From: Roseinatronobacter bogoriensis DSM 18756 | GTDB taxonomy: Bacteria > Pseudomonadota > Alphaproteobacteria > Rhodobacterales > Rhodobacteraceae | DNA length: 64,000 bases | Direction of reading: 5' to 3' | Assembly: GCF_004366635.1 (NCBI RefSeq) | Contig: NZ_SORN01000003.1 | Coordinates: forward strand, 62,001 to 126,000 | Part shown: piece after piece, positions 17,568 to 26,829 of the stretch | Layout: every line of letters begins with the position of its first letter | Numbering within the stretch: the first letter of the stretch is position 1 | Notes under the pieces: model-generated | Database searches by the model: none | Told to the model about the DNA's origin: nothing | The model's input: only the letters and a program-made list of their open reading frames with translations | Made by a program: the position numbers and the translations under genes

Positions 17568-18374
17568 TCAGCGCCCACGGGTGCGGGTGATGAGGAAGAA
17601 TGCTGTCACAATCACCAGCGACAGCGCGAGAAACAGTGTGGCAATGGCATTCATTTCCGGTGTTACTGTCCGGCGAAGCTGACCAAGCATATATGTGGGT
17701 AGCGTATCCTGCCCTGCGGATTTCACAAATTCGGTAATCACCACTGTATCGAGCGAGATTACAAAGCCCAGCATGAACCCGGCCAGAATGCCCGGTATCA
17801 TCAGAGGCAGCGTGATATACCGAAATGCCTGAATAGGGGATGCGTAAAGATCGGCCGCTGCCGCCTCTAATGCGTGATCAAGCGTTTCCAGCCTTGCGCG
17901 GATCGGCAGATAGGCAAAGGGAATGCAAAATGCCGTATGCGCCGCGACCAGATAGCCCATACCAGTATAGCCTGTCTGGACCTTGATCGCGGCCACGAAG
18001 ATCAGAAGCGCGATGCCGGTTACAATTTCAGGCACCATCAGGGGTTGGTTGATCAGCGCATAAATCATGGTCTGGCCCGGAAAGCGCCCTACGCGGGTGG
18101 TCCCAAGGGCCGCCAATGTTGCAAGCGCTGTTGCAAGGCCCGAGGCAGTGACCGCCAACCACAGAGAGCGTAGCGACACATCGCGCACCTGCGTATTGTT
18201 AAACGCAGCTTGATACCATTGCAGCGAAAACCCTTCCCAGCGCGACTGCGAAACGCCTTCATTGAAAGAGAAAACCACCAGGATGATGATGGGCAGATAC
18301 AGCATGACAAAGGTCACGATGGCGATCAGCCCAAAGCCGGGCAGTTGGGTTATCGAAAAGCGCGCTTTAGCCAC
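17568..18374 (-). CDS. ABC permease, PotI/PotC-like
   Basis: About 268 residues with six membrane helices and the EAA-type loop LEAAAADLYASPIQAFRYITLPLMIPGI. It forms the inner membrane pore with the PotH-like subunit. The GTG at 18374, with GAGG upstream, overlaps the previous gene by eight bases and gives VAKARFSITQLPGFG; the ATG at 18398 is a possible longer start. Confidence 0.9.
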   Translation of the reverse strand: MAKARFSITQLPGFGLIAIVTFVMLYLPIIILVVFSFNEGVSQSRWEGFSLQWYQAAFNNTQVRDVSLRSLWLAVTASGLATALATLAALGTTRVGRFPGQTMIYALINQPLMVPEIVTGIALLIFVAAIKVQTGYTGMGYLVAAHTAFCIPFAYLPIRARLETLDHALEAAAADLYASPIQAFRYITLPLMIPGILAGFMLGFVISLDTVVITEFVKSAGQDTLPTYMLGQLRRTVTPEMNAIATLFLALSLVIVTAFFLITRTRGR

Positions 18375-19257
18375 GACGCACCTCATCATTCCGGCCAACG
18401 ACGCGAAGGTAGAAGATCAGCGCACCCACAACAACGACCAGCATCAGCAGCGCCAGCGCCGCGCCTAGGGGCCAATTCCGGCCCTGCCCGAATTGCAGTG
18501 CGATCAGGTTGCCCAGCATCATTGTCCGCCCCCCTCCCAGAATACGCGGTGTTACATAGGCACCAATTGCAGGGATGAAGACGAGGATGGACCCAGCAAT
18601 GAAGCCCGGTTTCACTTGTGGCAGGATGACATGCCACAGCACATTCAACCGGCTGGCATAAAGGTCATATCCCGCCTCGACCAAGCTGAAATCCATCTTT
18701 TCCATTGCGGCGTATAGCGGCAACACCATCAGCGGCAAAAACACATAAGCCATGCCCAGAAGCACCGCAAATTCGGTGAACATCATCTGGATGGGGCTGT
18801 CGATCACCCCTGTCCACATCAACACTGCATTGATCGTGCCGTTGTTGCGGATCATTTCCTGAATGGCGAATGTGCGGATCAGCAGATTGGTCCAGAAGGG
18901 GATTGTGATCAGAAACAACCAGATGGTCCGCGTGTGGCGCGGGCGGGTCGCAATGAACCAGGCGGTCGGAAAGCCCAGAAAAGCGCAGATGAACGTGGTT
19001 TGCAATGACAGCCAGATCGAGCGCCAGAAAACTTGCAGATGCGCAGTGTTCCATTCGACAAGATCGGGTTCAAAAATGTCACGTCGGAAAAATACCCGGA
19101 ACCACGCATCCAGTGTGAATTCCCAACTGACACCGCCCATATTGCCCGGACTGAGGAAAGAATAGACCGCCACGATCAGCAAGGGGCCGGACGCCGCCAG
19201 AAGCAGAACAATCAACGCCGGAGTGCAAAGCAGCCATTTCCAACCATGCCCGCGCAT
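18367..19257 (-). CDS. ABC permease, PotH/PotB-like
   Basis: 296 residues. An N-terminal hydrophobic helix, then a periplasmic loop, then the MetI-like permease domain with the coupling loop LVEAGYDLYASRLNVLWHVILPQVKPG. Pairs with the PotI-like protein. Three bases separate it from the ATPase gene upstream. Confidence 0.92.
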   Translation of the reverse strand: MRGHGWKWLLCTPALIVLLLAASGPLLIVAVYSFLSPGNMGGVSWEFTLDAWFRVFFRRDIFEPDLVEWNTAHLQVFWRSIWLSLQTTFICAFLGFPTAWFIATRPRHTRTIWLFLITIPFWTNLLIRTFAIQEMIRNNGTINAVLMWTGVIDSPIQMMFTEFAVLLGMAYVFLPLMVLPLYAAMEKMDFSLVEAGYDLYASRLNVLWHVILPQVKPGFIAGSILVFIPAIGAYVTPRILGGGRTMMLGNLIALQFGQGRNWPLGAALALLMLVVVVGALIFYLRVVGRNDEVRRG

Positions 19258-19260
19258 CGC

Positions 19261-20346
19261 TTAATCCTCCAGCACGCGCAACGCGCCGGGCGCGAAGGAA
19301 AGGCCAAGCTTGGCCCCCGGTGCGGGGGCTGGCTGGTCGGGGCGGTTCTGACGGCGCAGCACGAAACCTTGCGCGTCATCCAGCAAAAGATGCAGATGGG
19401 TGTCCGTGCCAAAAAAGGTGGCAGCTTCGACAACGGCTTGCATGTCGCCCTGTCCTGCTGCGGTAGGCTCTGCCTGCTCTGGTCGGATCACGGCGGTGAC
19501 ACGCGCGCCGACAGGTGGGCTGATGCTGTTGGGCAGGCGCGCGGATGCCTGCTTGCCGCCGGGCAGTTCCAATACCGCTTCGCCGTTTTCTATGCCCTTC
19601 ACACGCAAGGTCAGAAAGTTCGTATCGCCGATAAAATCAGCCACGAACCGATTGACGGGCGCGTTATAGATATCCTCTGGCGGCCCAAGCTGCAGGATTT
19701 CGCCCGCCGACATGACAGCGATCCGGTCCGACATGGTCAGCGCTTCTTCCTGATCATGGGTTACAAAAACAAAGGTGATGCCCGTCTCTGACTGTAGGCG
19801 TTTAAGCTCGCTTTGCATTTCCTTGCGCAACTTCAGGTCAAGCGCGCTGAGCGGTTCATCAAGCAACAACACGCGCGGACGCGGTGCGAGCGCACGCGCA
19901 AGGGCGACGCGTTGTTGTTGCCCGCCTGAAATTTCTGATGGCAGTCGGTCGGCCATCGCTTCCATGCGCACAAGCTGCAACATCTCGGCCACGGTTGCCT
20001 TGATTTCGGACTTCGGCTTGCCCAGCATTTTCAGCCCGAAGCCGATGTTATCCGCAACGCTCATATGCGGAAACAAGGCATAGGATTGAAACACCGTATT
20101 GATAGGGCGTTTGCTGGGGCCAAGCCCGGTCACGTCCTTGCCATTGACCTTCAATACGCCCGTGCTGGGTTCCTCGAAACCCGCGATGATACGCAAGAGT
20201 GTGGTCTTGCCGCACCCGGAAGGGCCAAGCAGCGTAAAGAATTCGCCACTGCCGATGCTCAGGTCGATATCGCTAAGCGCATGGAATGCAGAAGCACCTT
20301 GCCCAAAGGACTTGTTCAACCCGGTGATTTCGATTTCCTGCCGCAC
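19261..20346 (-). CDS. ABC transporter ATPase, PotG/PotA-like
   Basis: About 361 residues. Walker A GPSGCGKTT, signature SGGQQQRVALARAL, Walker B VLLLDEPLSALD, H-loop VTHDQEEAL, and a C-terminal TOBE domain (RPEQAEP onward). It drives polyamine-type import. The frame extends to 20421 over the preceding stop, but GTG 20346 with AAGGAC upstream matches the family's N-terminus (IEITGLNKSFG) and leaves a 32-base gap after the amidohydrolase. Confidence 0.88.
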   Translation of the reverse strand: MRQEIEITGLNKSFGQGASAFHALSDIDLSIGSGEFFTLLGPSGCGKTTLLRIIAGFEEPSTGVLKVNGKDVTGLGPSKRPINTVFQSYALFPHMSVADNIGFGLKMLGKPKSEIKATVAEMLQLVRMEAMADRLPSEISGGQQQRVALARALAPRPRVLLLDEPLSALDLKLRKEMQSELKRLQSETGITFVFVTHDQEEALTMSDRIAVMSAGEILQLGPPEDIYNAPVNRFVADFIGDTNFLTLRVKGIENGEAVLELPGGKQASARLPNSISPPVGARVTAVIRPEQAEPTAAGQGDMQAVVEAATFFGTDTHLHLLLDDAQGFVLRRQNRPDQPAPAPGAKLGLSFAPGALRVLED

Positions 20347-20378
20347 GTTATTACTGTCCTTTTCATGGCCCCGCAGGG

Positions 20379-22046
20379 TCAGAATGCACTTTCCTTTTCC
20401 CAGACAATCTGACCACCACAAATGGTCATCTCGACCTGCATCGTGCCGATTTCCTCTGGTGTCGCCGCCTCTATATCCCCGCCAAGGATAACCAGATCGG
20501 CCAGATACCCGGGGCGCAGCTGCCCCTTGCGGGTTTCGCTATGCGTCGCAATGGCCCCACCGGTCGTATATGCCGCCAGTATATCATGCAGGCTCAGGCG
20601 TTCATCAGATGCCCCCTCATAAACCGGGCGCTGCAAGGCGGATTGGATGCCACGCAACGGGTTCAGGTCGGCAACCGGCCAGTCACTGGCAAAGGCCAGT
20701 GGAACGCCCGCTTCTGCAAGGCTTTTGTGCAGATAGGCATCCCCCCAGCGGTGCTGACCGATCTTGTTCATGGTCGGCTGCAAAGGAAAGTCACTTGCCC
20801 CGGGGGCGTGGATAGGCTGGATCGAGGCGACAACGCCAAGATCTTTCAGCCGCGCAATGTCGCCTTGGTCGATCAGTTCAATATGCTCGATCCTGTGGCG
20901 GGAATCGCGCGGGCCATTTACCTGTCGTGCGCTTTCATACCCATCCAGAACCCGACGCACGGCACCATCGCCAATCGCATGGACCGCAATCTGAAGGCCG
21001 CACCGGTCCGCCTCTGTGGCGATGGCGGCAAACTCGGATTTCGACCAAAGCGGCTCCCCTCGCCAGCCGGGCTGGTCGGGGTAGTCATTGATCATGACAG
21101 CCGTTCCGCTGTCGATAACGCCATCCATGAACAGCTTTACGAAACCCGAAGACAGCCAGTCGTCGTTATATTGTTGCGCCATCTCGCTGGCGATTTCCAG
21201 ATCGGCCAGTGTGCTGCCGCTGGCATAGTGAAACGGCACCTTTACCCGCGCGGTCAGCCGCCCGTCACGGCGCAAACGGTCCAGAATGCGCAAGGTGTAG
21301 GGGTTGCCATCCATATTTATCAGGCTGGTCAGCCCAAGCCTTGCACAATGCGCAAGCCCTTTGGCCATAATCTCGCAATCTGCCGCGAATTCTTCGTCGC
21401 TCGGGTATGGGTCAGGGTCTTTGCCTGTGGCCAGTCCGGCCATGATCCGGTGCGCGCCGGCCAATGCAAGCACAGGGGCCTTGGCCTGAAATTCCCGCAA
21501 CTCTCCTGTGGCCAGCCCGTCATTGCCCATGACGATTTCATTGCCGCGCCCAAGACTGCGCCCTTCCAATATGCCCGCTCGTTCAAGTGCCAGCGTATTG
21601 GCCCATGCCGTGTGATGATCGGCCGCAAGGACGCAGACAGGGCGGTCGGGCAGAATTGCGTCCAGATCCTGCCGCGTCAATGAGCGGCCCACAACATCGT
21701 AATCGCACCCTTGCCCAAGAATTACAGGTAAATCCGGATGGCTTGTGGCATAGTCGCGCAAAGCTTGGGACAGTGCATCAAAACCCACCACCCCAAGCAG
21801 TTGCAAATGGTCCAGCTCTCCTGCGCCAACGAAAAGATGCAGGTGACTTTCAATAAAGCCGGGCAGAACCGTGCGGCCTTGGGCATTGATCACGCGCGTC
21901 CCGGTGTCGGCCAGTGCCATTATTTCGGCATCTTCGCCAATGGCGGTTACTTTGCCTGCGGCCAAGGCAATGGCGCTGGCCCGTGTCCGATCAGGATCCA
22001 TTGCCAGCACGCGGGCATTCACAATCACAGTATCTGACCTAGTCAC
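20379..22046 (-). CDS. Metal-dependent amidohydrolase, YtcJ-like (Amidohydro_3)
   Basis: About 555 residues. A composite beta domain (VNARVLAMDPDRTRASAIA, then QGRTVLPGFIESHLHLF with the HxH metal motif), a TIM barrel with QIAVHAIGDGAVRRVLDG and HRIEHIELIDQGDIARL, then FASDWPVADLNPLRGIQSAL. Family members hydrolyse amide or formamide bonds of small molecules, usually with unknown substrates. It is the first gene of the operon and probably acts on what the ABC transporter imports. GTG 22046 is chosen; TTG 22082 is weaker. Confidence 0.8.
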   Translation of the reverse strand: MTRSDTVIVNARVLAMDPDRTRASAIALAAGKVTAIGEDAEIMALADTGTRVINAQGRTVLPGFIESHLHLFVGAGELDHLQLLGVVGFDALSQALRDYATSHPDLPVILGQGCDYDVVGRSLTRQDLDAILPDRPVCVLAADHHTAWANTLALERAGILEGRSLGRGNEIVMGNDGLATGELREFQAKAPVLALAGAHRIMAGLATGKDPDPYPSDEEFAADCEIMAKGLAHCARLGLTSLINMDGNPYTLRILDRLRRDGRLTARVKVPFHYASGSTLADLEIASEMAQQYNDDWLSSGFVKLFMDGVIDSGTAVMINDYPDQPGWRGEPLWSKSEFAAIATEADRCGLQIAVHAIGDGAVRRVLDGYESARQVNGPRDSRHRIEHIELIDQGDIARLKDLGVVASIQPIHAPGASDFPLQPTMNKIGQHRWGDAYLHKSLAEAGVPLAFASDWPVADLNPLRGIQSALQRPVYEGASDERLSLHDILAAYTTGGAIATHSETRKGQLRPGYLADLVILGGDIEAATPEEIGTMQVEMTICGGQIVWEKESAF

Positions 22047-22250
22047 GCACGCCCCCGCCAAGCAAACAAATATTTTGATCAAATCATAAACAGGTGGTTG
22101 CTGGCTTGTCTATGGTTTTGCTTCACTGCGATGAAAGAGTTTGATTCCGCGCAAAGAAATTAGGCCATAGTGGCTGGGGGCCACGTGGTTGACTGGGCCA
22201 TCAGTGCTTGTCTGCTGTATAAGTCTGGCCGCGATCCTGACCCGGCTCTC

Positions 22251-22901
22251 TCAGGAAACCTTGCCGCGTGCGGCTGCGATGACTGCGTCACATGTCAAGG
22301 CACGAAGTTTGTGTTGACCGGGTTCCGAGAATAGCGACTTGTCGAAGCTGATCCCGAAGCTGAAACGATTCGAGATATTGAAAAAGCACGCAGCGCTGAT
22401 CAGCCAGTGCAGCTCATGCGGGGACACGTCGGGCCGGATGCTGCCGTCTTTCTGACCGCGTGCGCAAATATCTTCAATGCGCTCGATCGCGCTGGCATTC
22501 ACGCGCGCAATAAGTGACGATTCTGAAAGATGGCGTCCTTTATGGACATTCTCAATCATGACCAGCCGAATGAAAACTTCGTTTGCGCGGTGGTGGTCGA
22601 AGGTGAATTCGACCAGCCTGCGCAACGCGTCAAGGGGCGCAAGCGAGGTCAGGTCAAGCGCTGCTTCTTCGCTGCGTACTTTGCGATAGGCTTCTTCAAG
22701 TACCTGCCGGTAAAGCGATTCCTTATCACCAAAATAGTAATAGATCATACGCTTGGATGTGCGCGTCCGGGCTGCGATTTCGTCCACGCGCGCACCTGTC
22801 AGGCCATGCTCGGCAAATTCCTCTGCCGCCGCAGCAAGGATATTCGCCTGCACGGCCTCTGGGTCTTGCTTCCATTTTTTTCGCGTCTGTGTGTCGGTCA
22901 T
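22251..22901 (-). CDS. TetR/AcrR-family repressor
   Basis: About 216 residues. HTH at about 20-65: ILAAAAEEFAEHGLTGARVD, EIAARTRTSKRMIYYYFGDK. The C-terminal ligand domain resembles the TetR_C group found in aromatic and hydroaromatic regulators (EVFIRLVMIENVHKGRHL). It sits between two operons: divergent from the dehydrogenase/TRAP operon and upstream of the amidohydrolase in the same direction. The divergent operon is the likelier target. ATG 22901 starts MTDTQTRKKWKQD; an upstream ATG at 22973 adds 24 residues. Confidence 0.88.
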   Translation of the reverse strand: MTDTQTRKKWKQDPEAVQANILAAAAEEFAEHGLTGARVDEIAARTRTSKRMIYYYFGDKESLYRQVLEEAYRKVRSEEAALDLTSLAPLDALRRLVEFTFDHHRANEVFIRLVMIENVHKGRHLSESSLIARVNASAIERIEDICARGQKDGSIRPDVSPHELHWLISAACFFNISNRFSFGISFDKSLFSEPGQHKLRALTCDAVIAAARGKVS

Positions 22902-22914
22902 CAGGGCAAGGCCA

Positions 22915-22981
22915 CTCAGGTATACCAGCGTCACCTTTGCATAATGTACCGAATAGTTAAAAGCAATTGACATAATTAACC
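22915..22981. promoter_or_regulatory. Divergent control region, candidate TetR operator
   Basis: Between the TetR gene and the QsuD-like gene there is a palindrome GGTATACC (22919-22926) and an AT-rich stretch with a GTTAA/TTAAC inverted pair (about 22955-22979). Both are plausible operator or promoter elements; neither is a known consensus. Confidence 0.3.
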
Positions 22982-23028
22982 AGATGGTTCATTCCGTGTC
23001 TCAGGGAGCGGGGGGGACGATTCGCAAA

Positions 23029-23922
23029 ATGGACACGCAAGCAGGCACCAAGGCGTCTTTGCTGATAGGCTTGATCGGCGCAGGCATTGCGGGCTCGCGC
23101 ACTCCGGCAATGCACGAGGCTGCTGCGCGCGCGCTGGGCTTGCCGCTTGTCTATCGCCGGATTGATCTGAACACACATGCGCCAATCCCATTGCCCGACC
23201 TGCTGTCGCAACTGGAGTGGATGGGGTTTGACGGGCTGAACATAACCTACCCGTGCAAGCAGGAAATCTTGCCGCTGATGGACGAGTTGTCGCAGAACGC
23301 CCAAGGCGTCAGCGCTGTGAACACGGTGGTTTTTCGTAACGGGCGCAGGCTGGGCCATAACACCGATATATGGGGCTTTGCCGAAGCGTTCCGGCGGGAC
23401 TTGTCAGGTGTTCAACACCGCGCCGTTTTGCAACTGGGCGCGGGCGGCGCAGGGGCTGCGACCGCCTTTGCGCTACTGGGGCAGGGCGTGATAGACCTGC
23501 GCATATATGACCCCATGGCGGACCGCAGCGCCGCCCTCGCGGCGCAACTGTCCAGCCAGTATGACCCGGCGCGCATAAGCGTCGTCACGGACCCTGCACA
23601 GGCGGCGATGGGCTGTGATGGCATTGTCAACGCATCCCCTGTCGGCATGGAAAAACTGCCCGGTTTGCCGATGCCTGTGGAGGCATTGCCCGTCGGCGCG
23701 TGGGTCGCGGATATCATCTATTTCCCAATGCAGACCGCTTTCATCACAGCGGCGAAAGAACGCGGCAGCAGGGTTATGAACGGGGCCGGAATGGCACTTT
23801 GGCAAGCGGTGCGCGCCTTTTCGCTGTTCACGGATCTTGACCCCGATCCCGATGCAATGCGCGCAGCTTTTAACGCCGCGCTGCCCGCACCCACCGTGCA
23901 ACCCGCGCGAATGATTTCCTGA
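23029..23922 (+). CDS. Quinate/shikimate dehydrogenase (AroE superfamily, QsuD-like)
   Basis: 297 residues. The N-terminal substrate domain has GLIGAGIAGSRTPAMHE, NITYPCKQE with catalytic Lys77, and HNTDIWGF with catalytic Asp113. The Rossmann domain has LQLGAGGAGAATAFALL. The SRTPAMHE form, in place of the SxSxSP usual in biosynthetic AroE, is typical of catabolic quinate/shikimate dehydrogenases such as Corynebacterium QsuD. The last gene of the same operon encodes a dehydroshikimate dehydratase, supporting a catabolic role. An ATG at 22984 would add 15 residues; neither start has a strong Shine-Dalgarno. Confidence 0.82.
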   Translation: MDTQAGTKASLLIGLIGAGIAGSRTPAMHEAAARALGLPLVYRRIDLNTHAPIPLPDLLSQLEWMGFDGLNITYPCKQEILPLMDELSQNAQGVSAVNTVVFRNGRRLGHNTDIWGFAEAFRRDLSGVQHRAVLQLGAGGAGAATAFALLGQGVIDLRIYDPMADRSAALAAQLSSQYDPARISVVTDPAQAAMGCDGIVNASPVGMEKLPGLPMPVEALPVGAWVADIIYFPMQTAFITAAKERGSRVMNGAGMALWQAVRAFSLFTDLDPDPDAMRAAFNAALPAPTVQPARMIS

Positions 23923-23943
23923 TAACGCAAAAGGGAGGACACC

Positions 23944-24939
23944 ATGCGTTCCATTACTTCAACCTCATTAGCAGCACTTGTGCTTGGCCTTGGGTTAAGC
24001 GCTGCAAGCGCTCAGACAATCCGCTTTGGCCATGTGGACCCGGCTGAATGGACATCCTCCAAGAAAGGTGCTGCCGCCGAAGTCTTCAAAATGCTGGTTG
24101 AGGGAGAGTCTGATCTGACGGTCGAGTTATTTCCGGCCGGCTCGCTTGGCAATGAAAACGAATTGATTGAACAGGCACAAGAAGGGCTGACGCAAGTCGT
24201 CATGGTTTCCGGCGCGATGAGCCGGGTATGTCGTGCGGCACAAGTTCTTGATGTGCCATTCACCTTTGCCGATGCCACTGTCGCATGGTCGGTTCTGGAT
24301 GGGCCATTCGGCGACGAACTGGCCGAACATTGCCTTGAAGAATCCGGCCTGCGCACGCTGGCTTATGGTGAGACGGGCGTGCGGCACTTCACCAACAACA
24401 CCCGCGAAGTGCGCAACCCTTCCGATATGGAAGGCCTGAAATTCCGCGTTCAGCCGATCCCGCTTTATGTCGAAATGGTCAATGCGCTGGGTGCCGAACC
24501 TACGCCCGTTCCGTGGACCGAGGTGCCGAATGCCCTGGCCACCGGCCTAGTTGACGGGCAGGAAAACCCCGTCGGGGTTATCTATGGCAACAACCTGCAC
24601 CAGTTGCAAAAGCACCTGACGCTTTCAGGCCATGTCTATGCCACAGATTTTCTGGTCATCAATGACGAGTTCTTCCAGTCTCTGAGTGAACAAGAGCAGG
24701 CGGTTGTCGCACGCGCGGCGACGGTTGCCGGGACAGTTGGCCGCGCGATCCAGCAGTTCAATTCGGCACAGGGGCTGAGTGCGATGGCCAGCGAAGGTGT
24801 CACGGTCTATGCCCCGACCGCCGAAGAGCTTGGTCAGTTCCGTGAGCTGGCGCAACCGGCTGTTCTGGAATGGCTGCGCGAAGAGTTGGGCGATGATGCC
24901 GAATGGATCGACCGGCTACAGGCTGCACTTGATAGCTGA
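23944..24939 (+). CDS. TRAP transporter substrate-binding protein (DctP family)
   Basis: 331 residues. Signal peptide ending SAASAQ before TIRFGHVDPAEW. The DctP fold is seen in VELFPAGSLGNENELIEQAQ, with the substrate-carboxylate Arg region GLKFRVQPIPLYVEMVNALG and then PTPVPWTEVPNALATGLVDG. It captures an organic acid in the periplasm; the cluster suggests a hydroaromatic acid such as quinate or shikimate (inference). AGGGAGGA precedes the ATG. A terminator hairpin follows directly. Confidence 0.92.
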   Translation: MRSITSTSLAALVLGLGLSAASAQTIRFGHVDPAEWTSSKKGAAAEVFKMLVEGESDLTVELFPAGSLGNENELIEQAQEGLTQVVMVSGAMSRVCRAAQVLDVPFTFADATVAWSVLDGPFGDELAEHCLEESGLRTLAYGETGVRHFTNNTREVRNPSDMEGLKFRVQPIPLYVEMVNALGAEPTPVPWTEVPNALATGLVDGQENPVGVIYGNNLHQLQKHLTLSGHVYATDFLVINDEFFQSLSEQEQAVVARAATVAGTVGRAIQQFNSAQGLSAMASEGVTVYAPTAEELGQFRELAQPAVLEWLREELGDDAEWIDRLQAALDS

Positions 24940-24950
24940 TCGTCATTTCT

Positions 24951-24981
24951 GGCGCGCGCATCCGCTGCGCGCGCCTGTTTT
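24951..24981 (+). terminator. Intra-operon terminator/attenuator after dctP
   Basis: Perfect 10-bp GC stem GGCGCGCGCA/TGCGCGCGCC with loop TCCGC, then TGTTTT. It lies between the binding-protein gene and the small permease gene, so partial termination would raise binding protein over permease. Confidence 0.75.
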
Positions 24982-25004
24982 GTCAACCTGAAAGGCACCA
25001 AGCA

Positions 25005-25544
25005 ATGCTGGAGCGTTTGCACAGATATCTGAGCGCCGCCTTTGCCTTTGGCGCGGGCCTCTGCATGGCTGGCATATTTGCGATTGTCCTGGTCAATTCG
25101 CTGCGCCGCTACTTTCTTGGCCGGTCCTGGCCCTGGGGCGAGGAATTGCCCGTCTATCTGGCAATCTATGGTGTCATGTTCGGTATTGCCCTTGCAACAA
25201 TGCAAGAGCGCCACATCGCCTTCAGGGTGCTGACGGATTTTCTGAAGCCGGGATTGCAGCGCATTGCTGCGTTGATCGTCGATCTGATGACACTCGTCGT
25301 GGGTATTTTGCTGGCGCGATCCGGCTTGATGCTGATCGAAAGTCGCGGCGGGCGTGATGCATCCGGGCTGGTCACGACCATGCGCGGCCTCTCACGCGAA
25401 TATGACATGGCCTGGATCGCAACACTCGGCACTTTGGGCCCGTGGCAGTTCGCCCTTGTCCTTGGTGGGGGCATGTTGGCGCTGGCGGCATTTGTCCAGC
25501 TTTTGCGGCGCCTGTTCGCACCGCTGCCCGTGGTGACGCCATGA
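25005..25544 (+). CDS. TRAP transporter small permease (DctQ family)
   Basis: 179 residues with four membrane helices, including FAFGAGLCMAGIFAIVLVNSL and ISIWQ-like WPWGEELPVYLAIYGVMFGIA. The W-x-E-E-L-P pattern is typical of DctQ. AAAGG precedes the ATG. Its last four bases overlap the large permease start. Confidence 0.9.
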   Translation: MLERLHRYLSAAFAFGAGLCMAGIFAIVLVNSLRRYFLGRSWPWGEELPVYLAIYGVMFGIALATMQERHIAFRVLTDFLKPGLQRIAALIVDLMTLVVGILLARSGLMLIESRGGRDASGLVTTMRGLSREYDMAWIATLGTLGPWQFALVLGGGMLALAAFVQLLRRLFAPLPVVTP

Positions 25545-26827
25545 GCATTTTCATTCTCATCCTCGGGCTGGTTCTGGGCGCGCCCATCGCCTTTGCGATC
25601 TTGCTATCACTTGGCATCTTCATGGAATTTGCCCCTGCTCCCTATCACGCACGCATTGTCGCGGCAGAGGTGTTTCGTGGCCTGAATTCATTTCCGCTTC
25701 TGGCGATCCCGCTTTTCATTCTGGCGGGCGAGGTAATGAATGCTTCGGGCATCACGCATCGGATCATTGCATTTTCCATTGTCATCGTCGGCAGGCTGCG
25801 CGCGGGGCTGGCACTGGTCAATATCTGGGCCAGTGTTGTCTTTGCTGGGCTGTCGGGATCGGCCATTGCAGACACATCTGCCATCGGTCGGGTGTTCGTG
25901 CCCGAAATGGAAAAAGCCGGCTACCCGCGCGATTTTGCCGCCGCGCTAACTGCCGCAAGCTCGGTGATCGGGCCGATTATTCCGCCATCCATTCCCGTCA
26001 TCATATACGCGCTGACAGTAACCGGGGTTTCGGTACCCGCCCTGTTTCTGGGCGGTGTCGGCCCCGGCATTCTGCTGGCGATAGCGCTTTCGGCCTATGT
26101 TATGCTGACGATCCGCCGCATCCGCCCTGGTGCTGCCACCGACCGCGCGGCCTATGATGCGATCCCGGCCAAGTTCGGCGCCATCCTTGGCGGGTTTTTA
26201 CCGCTGATGATGCCGGTTTTCGTTGTCGGGTCGATCATCCTTGGCGTGGTCACCCCGACCGAGGCGGCCGCCTTTGCCGTGGGTTATGCGCTGGTTCTGG
26301 GCGGGCTGATCTACCGCGAGGTCAACTGGCGCGATCTGCCGCGCATCTTCTCGGAATCGATGCGCGACAGCGCTGTGATCCTGATCATCATGGCGGCTGT
26401 TTCGGCAGGCAACTGGCTGCTGACCTATAACCGCATCCCCAACATGCTGACCGATTGGGTGATGGGCAATATCGACAGCACCACTGTGTTCCTGCTGATG
26501 GTGATCGTTCTCTTTCTGGTCGTGGGGCTGTTCCTTGAAGGGATTGCCGCGATGCTGGTGCTGGTGCCGATCCTGCACCCGATTGCGGTCAGCATGGGGG
26601 TCGATCCCACGCATTTCGGCATTATCGTGATCTTCAACCTGATGATCGGTCTGATCACGCCGCCCCTCGGGTTATGCCTGTTCGTGGCCGAGGGCGTGGC
26701 CAAGGTCGGAATGGGTCCGCTGATCAAGCGCATCATGCCCTTCTTTCTGGTCGAGGTGCTGGTGCTTTTCATCATCACTTTCGTGCCGCAGACCGTCACC
26801 TTCCTGCCGCGCGCCCTGGGGTTCTGA
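25541..26827 (+). CDS. TRAP transporter large permease (DctM family)
   Basis: 428 residues, about 12 membrane helices. DctM signatures are FAGLSGSAIADTSAIGRVFVP, ASSVIGPIIPPSIPVIIYAL and NLMIGLITPPLGLCLFV. It forms the Na+- or H+-driven channel with DctQ. The frame is open upstream of 25541, but that part overlaps dctQ; the ATGA overlap gives the start. Confidence 0.94.
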   Translation: MSIFILILGLVLGAPIAFAILLSLGIFMEFAPAPYHARIVAAEVFRGLNSFPLLAIPLFILAGEVMNASGITHRIIAFSIVIVGRLRAGLALVNIWASVVFAGLSGSAIADTSAIGRVFVPEMEKAGYPRDFAAALTAASSVIGPIIPPSIPVIIYALTVTGVSVPALFLGGVGPGILLAIALSAYVMLTIRRIRPGAATDRAAYDAIPAKFGAILGGFLPLMMPVFVVGSIILGVVTPTEAAAFAVGYALVLGGLIYREVNWRDLPRIFSESMRDSAVILIIMAAVSAGNWLLTYNRIPNMLTDWVMGNIDSTTVFLLMVIVLFLVVGLFLEGIAAMLVLVPILHPIAVSMGVDPTHFGIIVIFNLMIGLITPPLGLCLFVAEGVAKVGMGPLIKRIMPFFLVEVLVLFIITFVPQTVTFLPRALGF

Positions 26828-26829
26828 GC

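Noticed and set aside
23029..23922. Biosynthetic aroE for the shikimate pathway
   Set aside because: The substrate-binding motif is SRTPAMHE, and the gene sits in a catabolic operon with transporter and dehydroshikimate dehydratase.
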